Below are positions 1 to 5,981 of a stretch of DNA of 9,391 nucleotides, one piece after another. Source of the DNA: Actinomycetota bacterium (lineage in GTDB: Bacteria; Actinomycetota; Acidimicrobiia; IMCC26256; PALSA-610); assembly GCA_030839005.1 (NCBI GenBank), contig JAUZEM010000302.1:1-9391 (forward strand), written 5' to 3'. Below the pieces are notes generated by a model, which worked only from the letters and a program-made list of their open reading frames with translations, was not told where the DNA came from and did not search any database. Both the position numbers and the translations under genes were made by a program. Position 1 is the first letter of the stretch; every line of letters starts with the position of its first letter.

Positions 1-1647
1 GTCTTCCTCGGCGGTGTCGGGGAAGTTGGCCGAAACATGGCCTGCGTCGAACTCGACGGCCGGATCCTCATCATCGACGTCGGGCTGAGTTTCCCGAGCG
101 CCGATATGCCCGGCATCGATCTCGTGCTGCCGGACTTCACGTATCTGCGCGAGAACGGCGATCGGGTCGAGGCCGTGCTGCTCACGCACGCGCACGAGGA
201 CCACGCCGGCGGCCTGGCCTTCTTGCTGCGTGACATCTCGGTGCCGATCTACGGCTCGGCGCTCTCGCTCGCGCTCGCCCGCAACCGCATCGACGAGGCG
301 GGCATGCTCGATCGCACGGAGCTCATAGCGGTTGCCGACGGTGAGCGGCGCCGCGTCGGACCGATCGACTGCCAGTTCGTGCCGGTGACCCACTCGGTGC
401 CGCACGGCTTCGCGGTGGCGTTCTTCACCCCCGAGGGGACGATCGTCCACACCGGCGACTTCAAGCTCGACCTCACGCCCGTCGACGGCCGCCACACCGA
501 CCTCGCGTTGTTGGGTGAGCTCGCGCGCCGCGACGACGGCATCCGTTTGTTGCTCTCCGATTCGACCAACGCGGAGCGTCCGGGGTTCACGCCGTCGGAG
601 TCGACCGTCGGCGCGGCCATGCGGGCGCTCTTCCGGGAACATCCCGACAAGCGCTTCATCGTCGCGAGCTTCGCCTCGCACCTGCATCGGGTGGAACAGG
701 TCGCCCACGCCGCGATCGCGCACGGTCGCAATGTCGCGTTCGTCGGCCGGTCGATGCTGCAGAACGTTTCGATGGCGCGCGAGCGCGGCTTCATCGATCT
801 TCCCGAGTACGCGGTCCTCGACATCGAGGAGACGGCCAAGTACGCGCCCGGCGAGATCTGCATCATCTGCACCGGTTCCCAGGGCGAGCCGATGAGCGCC
901 CTGTCGTTGATGGCCGCGCACGAGCACAAGTACGTGAAGGTGTCGCCCGACGACGTGGTGGTGATCAGTGCGCATGCGATCCCCGGCAACGAGTCGAACG
1001 TGTCGCGGGTCATCGACGCAATGCACCGGGCCGGCGCGGAGGTCGTGCACGACCGGACGTCGCCGGTGCACGTCTCCGGCCACGCGTCCCAGGAAGAGCT
1101 CAAGTTCATGCTGAGCCTGCTCTCGCCCGAATGGTTCGTGCCCGTGCACGGCGAGTATCGCCATCTCGTGCATCACGCGCGGCTCGCGCACGAGGTGGGC
1201 GTTCCCGAAGATCACGTGCTCGTCTGCGAGGACGGCGACGTCGTCACCCTCGGCGATGCCGGCGCCGAGGTTGAGCGGCGCGCGGTGCCGGCCGGCTACA
1301 TGTACGTCGACGGCATCGTCGGCGACGTCAGCCGCGGTGTGCTGCGCGACCGGCGGATGCTGGCGGAGGAAGGCGTCGTCGTCGTTATCGTCACGGTCGA
1401 CGCCACGACGGGCGAGATCGTCACCGGTCCGGAGATCGTGACCCGAGGCTGGGTGTACGCCCCCGAGGCCGAAGGGTTGATCGAAGACGCCAAGGAGGTC
1501 GTGCGCGATTCGATTGCGCAGGCTGCCGGCGAAGGCGCCACCGACTTCGACACGATGCGGCGCCACTGCCGCAAGTCCCTCGCGCGCTTCATCGACGAAC
1601 GGACCCGCCGTCGTCCCACGGTCATCCCGGTCGTCATGGAAGTCTGA
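1..1647 (+). CDS. rnj: Ribonuclease J, 5'-truncated by the window edge
   Basis: RNase J is a cytoplasmic metallo-beta-lactamase/beta-CASP nuclease with endonuclease and 5'-3' exonuclease activity in mRNA decay and rRNA maturation. The reading frame is open from base 1 and already encodes VFLGGVGEVGRNM, the conserved RNase J N-terminus, so the true start lies upstream and the ATG at 37 is internal. The zinc-binding HxHxDH motif reads THAHEDH (codons at 184-204), followed by VTHSVPHG and the VHTGDF aspartate. The beta-CASP part shows DSTNAERPGFT, ASFASHLHR, CTGSQGEPMSA, IPGNE and VHVSGHASQEEL, with the late histidine in PVHGEYRHL. The C-terminal domain carries GYMYVDGIVGDV. The 548 visible residues approach the usual family length of about 550-560, so only a few N-terminal residues are missing. 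All metal ligands I looked for are present. The next gene starts 5 nt after the stop, which suggests cotranscription. The family assignment is secure. Confidence 0.96.
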   Translation, partial: VFLGGVGEVGRNMACVELDGRILIIDVGLSFPSADMPGIDLVLPDFTYLRENGDRVEAVLLTHAHEDHAGGLAFLLRDISVPIYGSALSLALARNRIDEAGMLDRTELIAVADGERRRVGPIDCQFVPVTHSVPHGFAVAFFTPEGTIVHTGDFKLDLTPVDGRHTDLALLGELARRDDGIRLLLSDSTNAERPGFTPSESTVGAAMRALFREHPDKRFIVASFASHLHRVEQVAHAAIAHGRNVAFVGRSMLQNVSMARERGFIDLPEYAVLDIEETAKYAPGEICIICTGSQGEPMSALSLMAAHEHKYVKVSPDDVVVISAHAIPGNESNVSRVIDAMHRAGAEVVHDRTSPVHVSGHASQEELKFMLSLLSPEWFVPVHGEYRHLVHHARLAHEVGVPEDHVLVCEDGDVVTLGDAGAEVERRAVPAGYMYVDGIVGDVSRGVLRDRRMLAEEGVVVVIVTVDATTGEIVTGPEIVTRGWVYAPEAEGLIEDAKEVVRDSIAQAAGEGATDFDTMRRHCRKSLARFIDERTRRRPTVIPVVMEV

Positions 1648-1652
1648 ACGTC

Positions 1653-2420
1653 GTGGGTGTCGACATCGATCTCTCCGGCCGACGCGCGCTGGTGACGGGT
1701 GGGGGCAACGGTGTCGGAGCCGAGATCTGCGGGGCGCTGGTGCGCGCCGGCGCGTTCGTATGGGTGAACGACATCTACGAAGATCGCGCGGCGGCCGTCG
1801 CGGCCGACCTGGGTGGCGACGAGCACGCGCGCCCGGTGAAGGCCGATGTAACGAGCCCCCTCAAGATCACGCGCATGCGCGACGCGACCGGCCCGGTCGA
1901 CATCCTCGTGAACAACGCCGGCATCCCGACTTCGGGATTCGGCGAGCTGAAGCTCTTCGTCGACACCCGCCCCGACGATTGGGAGGACGCGATGCGCCTC
2001 AACCTGGGCGCGGTGCTCCACGTCACGCACGCGTACGTCGGCGCGATGGTCGAGCAGGGGTGGGGAAGGATCGTCACGATCGTCTCCGATGCCGGACGGC
2101 GCGGCGAACGGTTCCAGGCGATCTATGGCGCGGCCAAGGCCGGGGCGATGGGTTTCGTGCGTGGTCTGTCGGCCGAGGTCGGCGCGCACGGCGTCACCGC
2201 GAATTGCGTTTCGCTCGGGACGATGAAGACGGGCGCGCTCGAGGGTGCGCTTGCGAGCAACCCGGAGCTCGAGGCCAAGTTCACGCGGCCGTACACGATC
2301 CCGCGGCTGGGCCGCCCCGAGGATCCGGCGCTGCTCGTCGCGCTCTTGTGCAGCGAGGCGGGAGCCTGGATCACCGGCCAGGTGTATCCGGTCGACGGCG
2401 GATACGCCCCGACTCTGTAG
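1653..2420 (+). CDS. Short-chain dehydrogenase/reductase (SDR), classical type
   Basis: This is a 255-aa NAD(P)-dependent oxidoreductase with a Rossmann fold; the substrate cannot be told from sequence. The cofactor motif TGGGNGVG is at residues 15-22, the structural NNAG at 87-90, and the catalytic tetrad N117, S145, Y158 and K162 is complete with normal Ser-Tyr spacing. Asp40 at the end of beta-2 (VNDIY) argues for NAD(H) over NADP(H). The C-terminus PVDGGYAPTL is typical of FabG-like members. The stretch between beta-3 and the NNAG strand is a few residues shorter than in typical classical SDRs. The GTG start at 1653 is chosen because it is in frame 5 nt after the RNase J stop and is preceded by GGAAG at 1638-1642. 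From memory, mycobacteria also have an SDR between the RNase J gene and ftsK (Rv2750), so this placement may be ancestral. Physiological role unknown. Confidence 0.9.
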   Translation: MGVDIDLSGRRALVTGGGNGVGAEICGALVRAGAFVWVNDIYEDRAAAVAADLGGDEHARPVKADVTSPLKITRMRDATGPVDILVNNAGIPTSGFGELKLFVDTRPDDWEDAMRLNLGAVLHVTHAYVGAMVEQGWGRIVTIVSDAGRRGERFQAIYGAAKAGAMGFVRGLSAEVGAHGVTANCVSLGTMKTGALEGALASNPELEAKFTRPYTIPRLGRPEDPALLVALLCSEAGAWITGQVYPVDGGYAPTL

Positions 2421-2435
2421 TCGCCCACGATCCCC

Positions 2436-2470
2436 TTGTGGCCAATGTGACCGGTGTTAGCTTTGAGGCA
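2436..2470 (+). promoter_or_regulatory. Predicted leaderless promoter of ftsK
   Basis: A -10 element TAGCTT (2458-2463, matching the actinobacterial TANNNT) lies 16 nt after TTGTGG (2436-2441), a partial match to TTGACA. The usual distance from the -10 to the start site puts +1 on 2470, the A of the ftsK ATG. The only SD-like bases, GAGG at 2465-2468, are one nucleotide from the ATG and too close to work. This is inference from spacing, not a mapped transcription start. Confidence 0.6.
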
Positions 2471-4920
2471 TGGCCTCGCGCCGTCAGTCCAAGTCCGCGC
2501 GCGCACGGAAGCGGGCGAAGGCTCGCGTCCGGACCCGGGCGGCCTGGCGGGGCGAGCTGGCCGAGCAACTCGCCGACCACCGGATCGACGCGCTGGCGAT
2601 CGGCCTGGCCGTCTTCGGTCTGCTCGGCCTCCTCGCGATGTTCTCCGATCTCGTCGGCCCGGTCGGCCGGGGCATCGACACGGCCGCAGCCGTGCTCCTC
2701 GGCCGGGGCAAGGTGCTCGTTCCGATCGCGTCCCTGGCGGCGGCCGCGTCCACAGTGGTCCAACGGCGCGGCGGCGACGATGACGACGAAACGGTGTCGA
2801 CGCGACGCGGCCTGCGCTTCGGCCTCGGTCTCGTCCTGGTGTGCGCGAGCGTCGTCGGCGCCTTCCATCTCGGGCGCGCGAAGACCGCGGCCGGTGCGCT
2901 CGAGCCGCTGAAGCGCTCGGGTGGCGTGCTCGGCGCCGCCATCGGCGCGCCGCTGCGCGCCGGCCTCGGTGACGCCGGAGCCGTGATCGTTCTCGTCGCG
3001 GTCGGCACGCTCGGGATGCTGCTCGTGGTCGGCACCGGCGTGCGTCAGGTCGCGCAGTCGCTCGCGACCGGAGGCCGCTTCGTCGGTCGCCACGCCCGCA
3101 CGATGCTCACGTTGCCTTCCGAGCGGGCCGACGCGGACGCGCCGATGGCCGCGGCCGCGTCTGGGAAAGCGTTTGGGACAACCCCGGGGGCGCCGGGCGG
3201 GCGGGCGGTGCTCTTCGACGAGCTCGACGACGCGCCGATCGTCGACTTGATCACCGAAGCAGAGTACGAAGAAGAGGACGAAGAGATCGAGGAAGAGGAG
3301 TACGAAGAAGAGGAGGCCGACGGCGAGTACGCGGAAGAGGAATACGAGGAATACGACGAGGACGAGGAAGGCGAAGAAGGCCCTGAAGGCGAGGTCGACG
3401 ACGAGGAGGAGGAGGACGCGGGGGAAACCCAGCTCCGTCCCGTCCCCAAGGTCGCCTGGAAACTTCCCGCGACCAGCTTGCTCAAGAAGAGTCTGGCGCG
3501 CGAGGTAGACAGCCGCCTGGTCAAACAAGGTGGCGACGTCCTCGAATCGACGATGCGCGAATTCGGTGTGGACGCGCGCCTGATCGACGCGACGGTCGGA
3601 CCTACGGTGACGCGTTACGAGCTCGAGCTGGCGGCCGGAGTCAAGGTGAGCAAGGTCACCAGTCTCTCGAAAGAGATCGCGTACGCGATGGCGAGTCACG
3701 ACGTGCGGATCCTCGCCCCGATTCCCGGGCGCAGCGCGATCGGTGTCGAGGTGCCGAACAAGATGCGACCGCTCGTCACCCTGGGCGACATCCTCAGTAG
3801 TCCCGAGGCGAAGAAGACGAAGCATCCCCTCGAAGTCAGTATGGGTCGCGACATCGCCGGACGCGCGGTGTTCGCCAACCTCGCGACGTTCCCGCACGTG
3901 CTCATCGCCGGTCAGACCGGCGCGGGCAAGTCGAGCTGTATCAACAGCATCGTCACGTCGATCCTCATGCGCACGACGCCTGACGAGGTACGACTCATCC
4001 TGGTCGACCCCAAGCGGGTCGAGCTCGGGCAGTACAACAACGTGCCTCATCTGCTCACCGAGGTCGTCACGAGCCCGAAGAAGGCGGCCAACGCGCTCGA
4101 CTGGGCCGTGCGCGAGATGGAGATGCGTTACGACCTCCTCGCCGACATCGGGGTGCGCGACATCACGGGCTACAACGCGATGCACGACCGGGGCGACATC
4201 CCGACGCCGGACGACCCCGACCCCGACACCGGCAAGGCCTACGAACGTCTGCCCTTCATCGTCGTCGTCGTCGACGAGCTCGCCGACCTGATGATGGTCG
4301 CGGCGCGCGACGTCGAGACGAGCATCTGCCGTCTTGCCCAGATGGCGCGCGCGGTCGGCATCCACCTGGTGATCGCGACGCAGCGCCCGTCGGTCGACAT
4401 CATCACCGGCGTGATCAAGGCGAACATCCCGAGCCGGCTCGCCTTCAGCGTGAGCACCCTCGCCGACTCGCGCGTGATCCTCGATCAGCCGGGCGCGGAG
4501 AAGCTGATCGGCAAGGGCGACATGCTGCTCCTGAACGCCTCGTCGAGCCGCGCCGACCGCATCCAGGGCGCGTGGGTCGACGAGGACTGCGTGCGCAAGG
4601 TGGTCGCGCACTGGAAGCGCCAGGTCGTGCAACCGCAGTACGTCGAAGGGGTCCAGGGCGCGGACGCCCCGGGCGGTCGCTCCCGATCCGACTCGGACGA
4701 GACCGACGAGCTGCTCGTCGAGGCGATGGAGCTGGTCGTGGCCAGCGGGCTCGGTTCGACCAGCATGCTGCAACGCAAGCTGCGGGTCGGCTTCGCGCGA
4801 GCAGGGCGTCTCATGGATCTGCTCGAGCGACGGGGCGTCGTCGGCCCGTCCGAGGGATCGAAGGCACGCTCGGTTCTCATGAGCGTGGAGGAGCTCGAAG
4901 AGCTCAAAGAACGAAGCTGA
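2470..4920 (+). CDS. ftsK: DNA translocase FtsK/SpoIIIE family
   Basis: This 816-aa septum-located, ATP-driven double-stranded DNA pump clears chromosome termini during division and assists dimer resolution. The N-terminus is very basic (residues 1-38), followed by about four membrane segments (near 41-62, 78-97, 115-136, 168-190). A linker at about 263-319 is almost entirely Glu, Asp and Tyr. The motor has Walker A GQTGAGKS at 481-488, the conserved LVDPKRVEL and EMEMRYDLL, Walker B VVVVDELADLMM at about 598-609, and the long block around ATQRPSVDIITGVIKANIP. A C-terminal gamma winged-helix domain (about 745-810, with LQRKLRVGFARAGRLMD and GPSEGSKAR) would read the directional DNA motifs. 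Length and domain order are normal for actinobacterial FtsK. The start is the ATG at 2470, supported by the basic N-terminus and the promoter spacing. A hairpin follows the stop at once. Confidence 0.97.
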   Translation: MASRRQSKSARARKRAKARVRTRAAWRGELAEQLADHRIDALAIGLAVFGLLGLLAMFSDLVGPVGRGIDTAAAVLLGRGKVLVPIASLAAAASTVVQRRGGDDDDETVSTRRGLRFGLGLVLVCASVVGAFHLGRAKTAAGALEPLKRSGGVLGAAIGAPLRAGLGDAGAVIVLVAVGTLGMLLVVGTGVRQVAQSLATGGRFVGRHARTMLTLPSERADADAPMAAAASGKAFGTTPGAPGGRAVLFDELDDAPIVDLITEAEYEEEDEEIEEEEYEEEEADGEYAEEEYEEYDEDEEGEEGPEGEVDDEEEEDAGETQLRPVPKVAWKLPATSLLKKSLAREVDSRLVKQGGDVLESTMREFGVDARLIDATVGPTVTRYELELAAGVKVSKVTSLSKEIAYAMASHDVRILAPIPGRSAIGVEVPNKMRPLVTLGDILSSPEAKKTKHPLEVSMGRDIAGRAVFANLATFPHVLIAGQTGAGKSSCINSIVTSILMRTTPDEVRLILVDPKRVELGQYNNVPHLLTEVVTSPKKAANALDWAVREMEMRYDLLADIGVRDITGYNAMHDRGDIPTPDDPDPDTGKAYERLPFIVVVVDELADLMMVAARDVETSICRLAQMARAVGIHLVIATQRPSVDIITGVIKANIPSRLAFSVSTLADSRVILDQPGAEKLIGKGDMLLLNASSSRADRIQGAWVDEDCVRKVVAHWKRQVVQPQYVEGVQGADAPGGRSRSDSDETDELLVEAMELVVASGLGSTSMLQRKLRVGFARAGRLMDLLERRGVVGPSEGSKARSVLMSVEELEELKERS

Positions 4921-4945
4921 GGGCGGCGCGTCATTGCGCCGCCCT
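4920..4945. terminator. Hairpin between convergent ftsK and the small membrane gene
   Basis: A perfect 10-bp GC-rich inverted repeat, AGGGCGGCGC (4920-4929) and GCGCCGCCCT (4936-4945), encloses the 6-nt loop GTCATT. It begins on the last base of the ftsK stop and lies 20 nt beyond the stop of the convergent gene. There is no T-run on either side, so it is not a canonical intrinsic terminator, but stems without a U-tract are common at gene ends in high-GC actinobacteria. It could act on both strands, or protect the 3' end of the mRNA. Confidence 0.65.
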
Positions 4946-4965
4946 CCAGCTCGTTGACGAGTGCG

Positions 4966-5292
4966 CTACGCGGCGCGCACCTTCGGGGTGTGCTCGCCGA
5001 GCGTCTCGTCGGCCATTGCCCGGTCGTGCGTCAGCCAACCGAACAGCGCCCGCCACGGCACGCTCATGCCGGCCACGACAAAGCCCGTGACCCACACGCC
5101 GACCGTGTCGTTGCGGATCCCGATGCCGAAGCCCCGGAAGAGCGAGTAGTCGATCAGCACCGTTGCGCCGACGCCGATCACGAACGTGGCCAGCGAACGC
5201 AGGTTGCGTAGCTGCGGGACCGCGTCGGTGAGGAAGTCGACCAGTTTCAACGTCGCGAGTGCGAGCAACGCGACGATCGCGAAGTCGTACAT
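4966..5292 (-). CDS. Small integral membrane protein of unknown function
   Basis: This encodes a 108-aa protein that I do not recognise. It has three probable membrane-spanning segments: near the N-terminus (FAIVALLALATLKLVDFL), in the middle (LATFVIGVGATVLIDYSLF) and after a short GIGIRND loop (VGVWVTGFVVAGMSVPWRALFGWL). A hydrophilic tail of about 20 residues follows. The size and hydrophobic layout recall holin-like or small accessory membrane proteins, but no motif supports a named family. The ATG at 5292 is chosen because a very strong ribosome binding site, GGAGGTG (5303-5297 on this strand), precedes it by 4-6 nt; upstream extension of the frame has no membrane-protein character. It converges on ftsK. 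Its leader contains two inverted repeats, one of which overlaps the ribosome binding site. Confidence 0.8.
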   Translation of the reverse strand: MYDFAIVALLALATLKLVDFLTDAVPQLRNLRSLATFVIGVGATVLIDYSLFRGFGIGIRNDTVGVWVTGFVVAGMSVPWRALFGWLTHDRAMADETLGEHTPKVRAA

Positions 5293-5295
5293 CTG

Positions 5296-5309
5296 CCACC
5301 TCCAGGTGG
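5296..5309 (-). promoter_or_regulatory. Ribosome binding site inside a small inverted repeat
   Basis: Read on the minus strand, CCACCTGGAGGTGG contains the SD GGAGGTGG and its complement CCACC. A 5-bp stem with a 4-nt TGGA loop would hide the SD of the 108-aa membrane gene. The stem is short and its stability in the cell is uncertain. Confidence 0.45.
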
Positions 5310-5314
5310 TTTGC

Positions 5315-5333
5315 GGACGGCTCCATGCCGTCC
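5315..5333 (-). repeat. Perfect 7-bp inverted repeat in the leader of the membrane gene
   Basis: GGACGGC (5315-5321) and GCCGTCC (5327-5333) flank a 5-nt loop. The hairpin lies just upstream of the SD hairpin of the 108-aa membrane gene, on its probable 5' untranslated RNA. There is no T-run after it on the minus strand. It may be a structured leader element or a protein-binding palindrome; its function is unknown. Confidence 0.5.
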
Positions 5334-5357
5334 CGCACCTACGACTGACGACCGACG

Positions 5358-5386
5358 AAAAAGGTGACATGACTCTTTGTCGCCTT
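5358..5386 (-). terminator. Probable intrinsic terminator of the zinc-ribbon gene
   Basis: On the minus strand, AAGGCGACA and TGTCACCTT form a 9-bp stem with one C-A mismatch around an 8-nt loop. The second arm runs into TTTTT (5362-5358), a U-tract that is notable in such GC-rich DNA. It lies about 90 nt after the stop of the 154-aa zinc-ribbon gene and before the membrane gene, so it would separate the two transcripts. Confidence 0.55.
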
Positions 5387-5459
5387 CGCTGCTCGGCGGG
5401 ATACCCGCCTCGCTTTACGCTCAGGACTCCGGCCAGTTCGCTTCGCTCACGGCGCCGTG
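5385..5459. repeat. Intergenic cluster of TTCGCTTCGCTC-like repeats and palindromes
   Basis: Three degenerate copies of one short motif lie 25-28 nt apart: TTCGCTGCTC (5385-5394), TCGCTTTACGCTC (5410-5422) and TTCGCTTCGCTC (5437-5448). Between and after them are a GGCGGG-ATA-CCCGCC hairpin (5395-5409) and the perfect 12-bp palindrome CACGGCGCCGTG (5448-5459). The segment has no plausible coding function and looks like a dispersed intergenic element or a decayed repeat. Whether it occurs elsewhere in the genome cannot be seen from this window. Confidence 0.45.
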
Positions 5460-5474
5460 CATGCGACGGGGCAA

Positions 5475-5939
5475 CTAAATTCTGCCGTCGGCTTCGAGGT
5501 CGTCGAGGCGGGTGCGTAGCTCCTCGAGTAGTCCGGCCGCGGCGGAGAGGTGCTCTTCGACGCGAGCGACGTAGGCATGGGGCGAGTCGTCGCTGACCTC
5601 GTCGTCGACGTCGATCTCGTTGACGACCGCGGCCGCGAACTCGCTTTGGTCCTCGGGCACCAACACGACGCCGCGGCGGTCGTCGGTGGAACCCGACCAC
5701 TCGATCATCACGGGCACGCTCGCAGTCTCGAGGCGGCGGCGCAGTACCTGGGCCTGGATCTTCGGCCACTCGCCCAACTCGACGAGGCCGTCGCCGTCCT
5801 CGTCGTCGTCGATCTCGTTCCCGTCTGTGAGATGGGCCGGGCGCTCGGTGACGAGCGCGACGCGGCAGTCGGCGCAGCGACTCGTTCCGACTCGATACTC
5901 GGATCCGCACGATGGGCACCACAGGCTCGGTTCGTCCAC
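5475..5939 (-). CDS. Zinc-ribbon protein with DUF2007-like domain, function unknown
   Basis: This encodes a 154-aa protein. An N-terminal zinc ribbon has two CxxC knuckles (C8, C11, C22, C25 in WCPSCGSEYR...CADC). An acidic stretch (44-50, DDDEDGD) follows. Residues about 52-109 resemble the DUF2007 domain, a small ferredoxin-like fold annotated as putative signal transducing: LVELGEWPKIQAQVLRRRLE, then RGVVLVPEDQSEFAAAVV. A charged helix at about 121-150 is probably a coiled coil. It is a soluble protein with no signal peptide; its target is unknown. The GTG at 5939 is chosen because it is the nearest in-frame start before the zinc ribbon and sits 8 nt after a TACACT -10 element; no SD is visible. 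It is divergent from rimO with only 42 nt between the starts, so the two may be coregulated. The DUF2007 match is recalled by pattern, not computed. Confidence 0.75.
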   Translation of the reverse strand: MDEPSLWCPSCGSEYRVGTSRCADCRVALVTERPAHLTDGNEIDDDEDGDGLVELGEWPKIQAQVLRRRLETASVPVMIEWSGSTDDRRGVVLVPEDQSEFAAAVVNEIDVDDEVSDDSPHAYVARVEEHLSAAAGLLEELRTRLDDLEADGRI

Positions 5940-5947
5940 GGCCGGCG

Positions 5948-5953
5948 AGTGTA
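5948..5953 (-). promoter_or_regulatory. Predicted -10 element of the zinc-ribbon gene
   Basis: The minus strand reads TACACT, matching TANNNT, with 8 nt between it and the GTG start at 5939. That leaves essentially no 5' leader. No convincing -35 is present. It faces away from the rimO promoter, and the two -10 elements are 15 nt apart. Confidence 0.45.
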
Positions 5954-5968
5954 TTGGGGCAGCGTCGG

Positions 5969-5981
5969 TACGATGGCGGGA
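5969..5981 (+). promoter_or_regulatory. Predicted leaderless promoter of rimO
   Basis: TACGAT (5969-5974) matches TANNNT and would place +1 at 5981, one base before the ATG at 5982. No SD precedes either candidate ATG. No good -35 is visible at 16-18 nt upstream. If the promoter is real, the in-frame ATG at 5973 lies inside the -10 and cannot be the start on this transcript. Confidence 0.5.

Noticed and set aside
37..39. ATG at 37 as the start of RNase J
   Set aside because: The conserved FLGGVGEVGRN residues are encoded upstream in the same frame from base 1, so this methionine is internal and the gene is cut by the window edge.
2371..4773. An 800-codon open frame on the minus strand opposite ftsK
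   Set aside because: It is the antisense shadow of ftsK. The translated protein is a low-complexity Arg/Asp/His/Val-rich sequence with no recognisable domain, as expected opposite a high-GC gene; the plus-strand gene has full FtsK motifs.
5293..5370. A longer N-terminus for the 108-aa membrane protein starting at 5370
   Set aside because: The extra 26 residues are Arg/Trp/Ser-rich without hydrophobic character and would translate through the strong SD, which is placed to serve the ATG at 5292.
5385..5448. CRISPR-like array
   Set aside because: Three imperfect 10-13 nt units with short palindromic spacers do not meet repeat or spacer lengths of CRISPR, and no cas gene is present.
5550..5981. 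Upstream extension of the rimO frame
   Set aside because: It lies opposite the zinc-ribbon gene and encodes no known N-terminal domain. RimO proteins begin a few residues before the LGCPKN motif, which fits the start at 5982.
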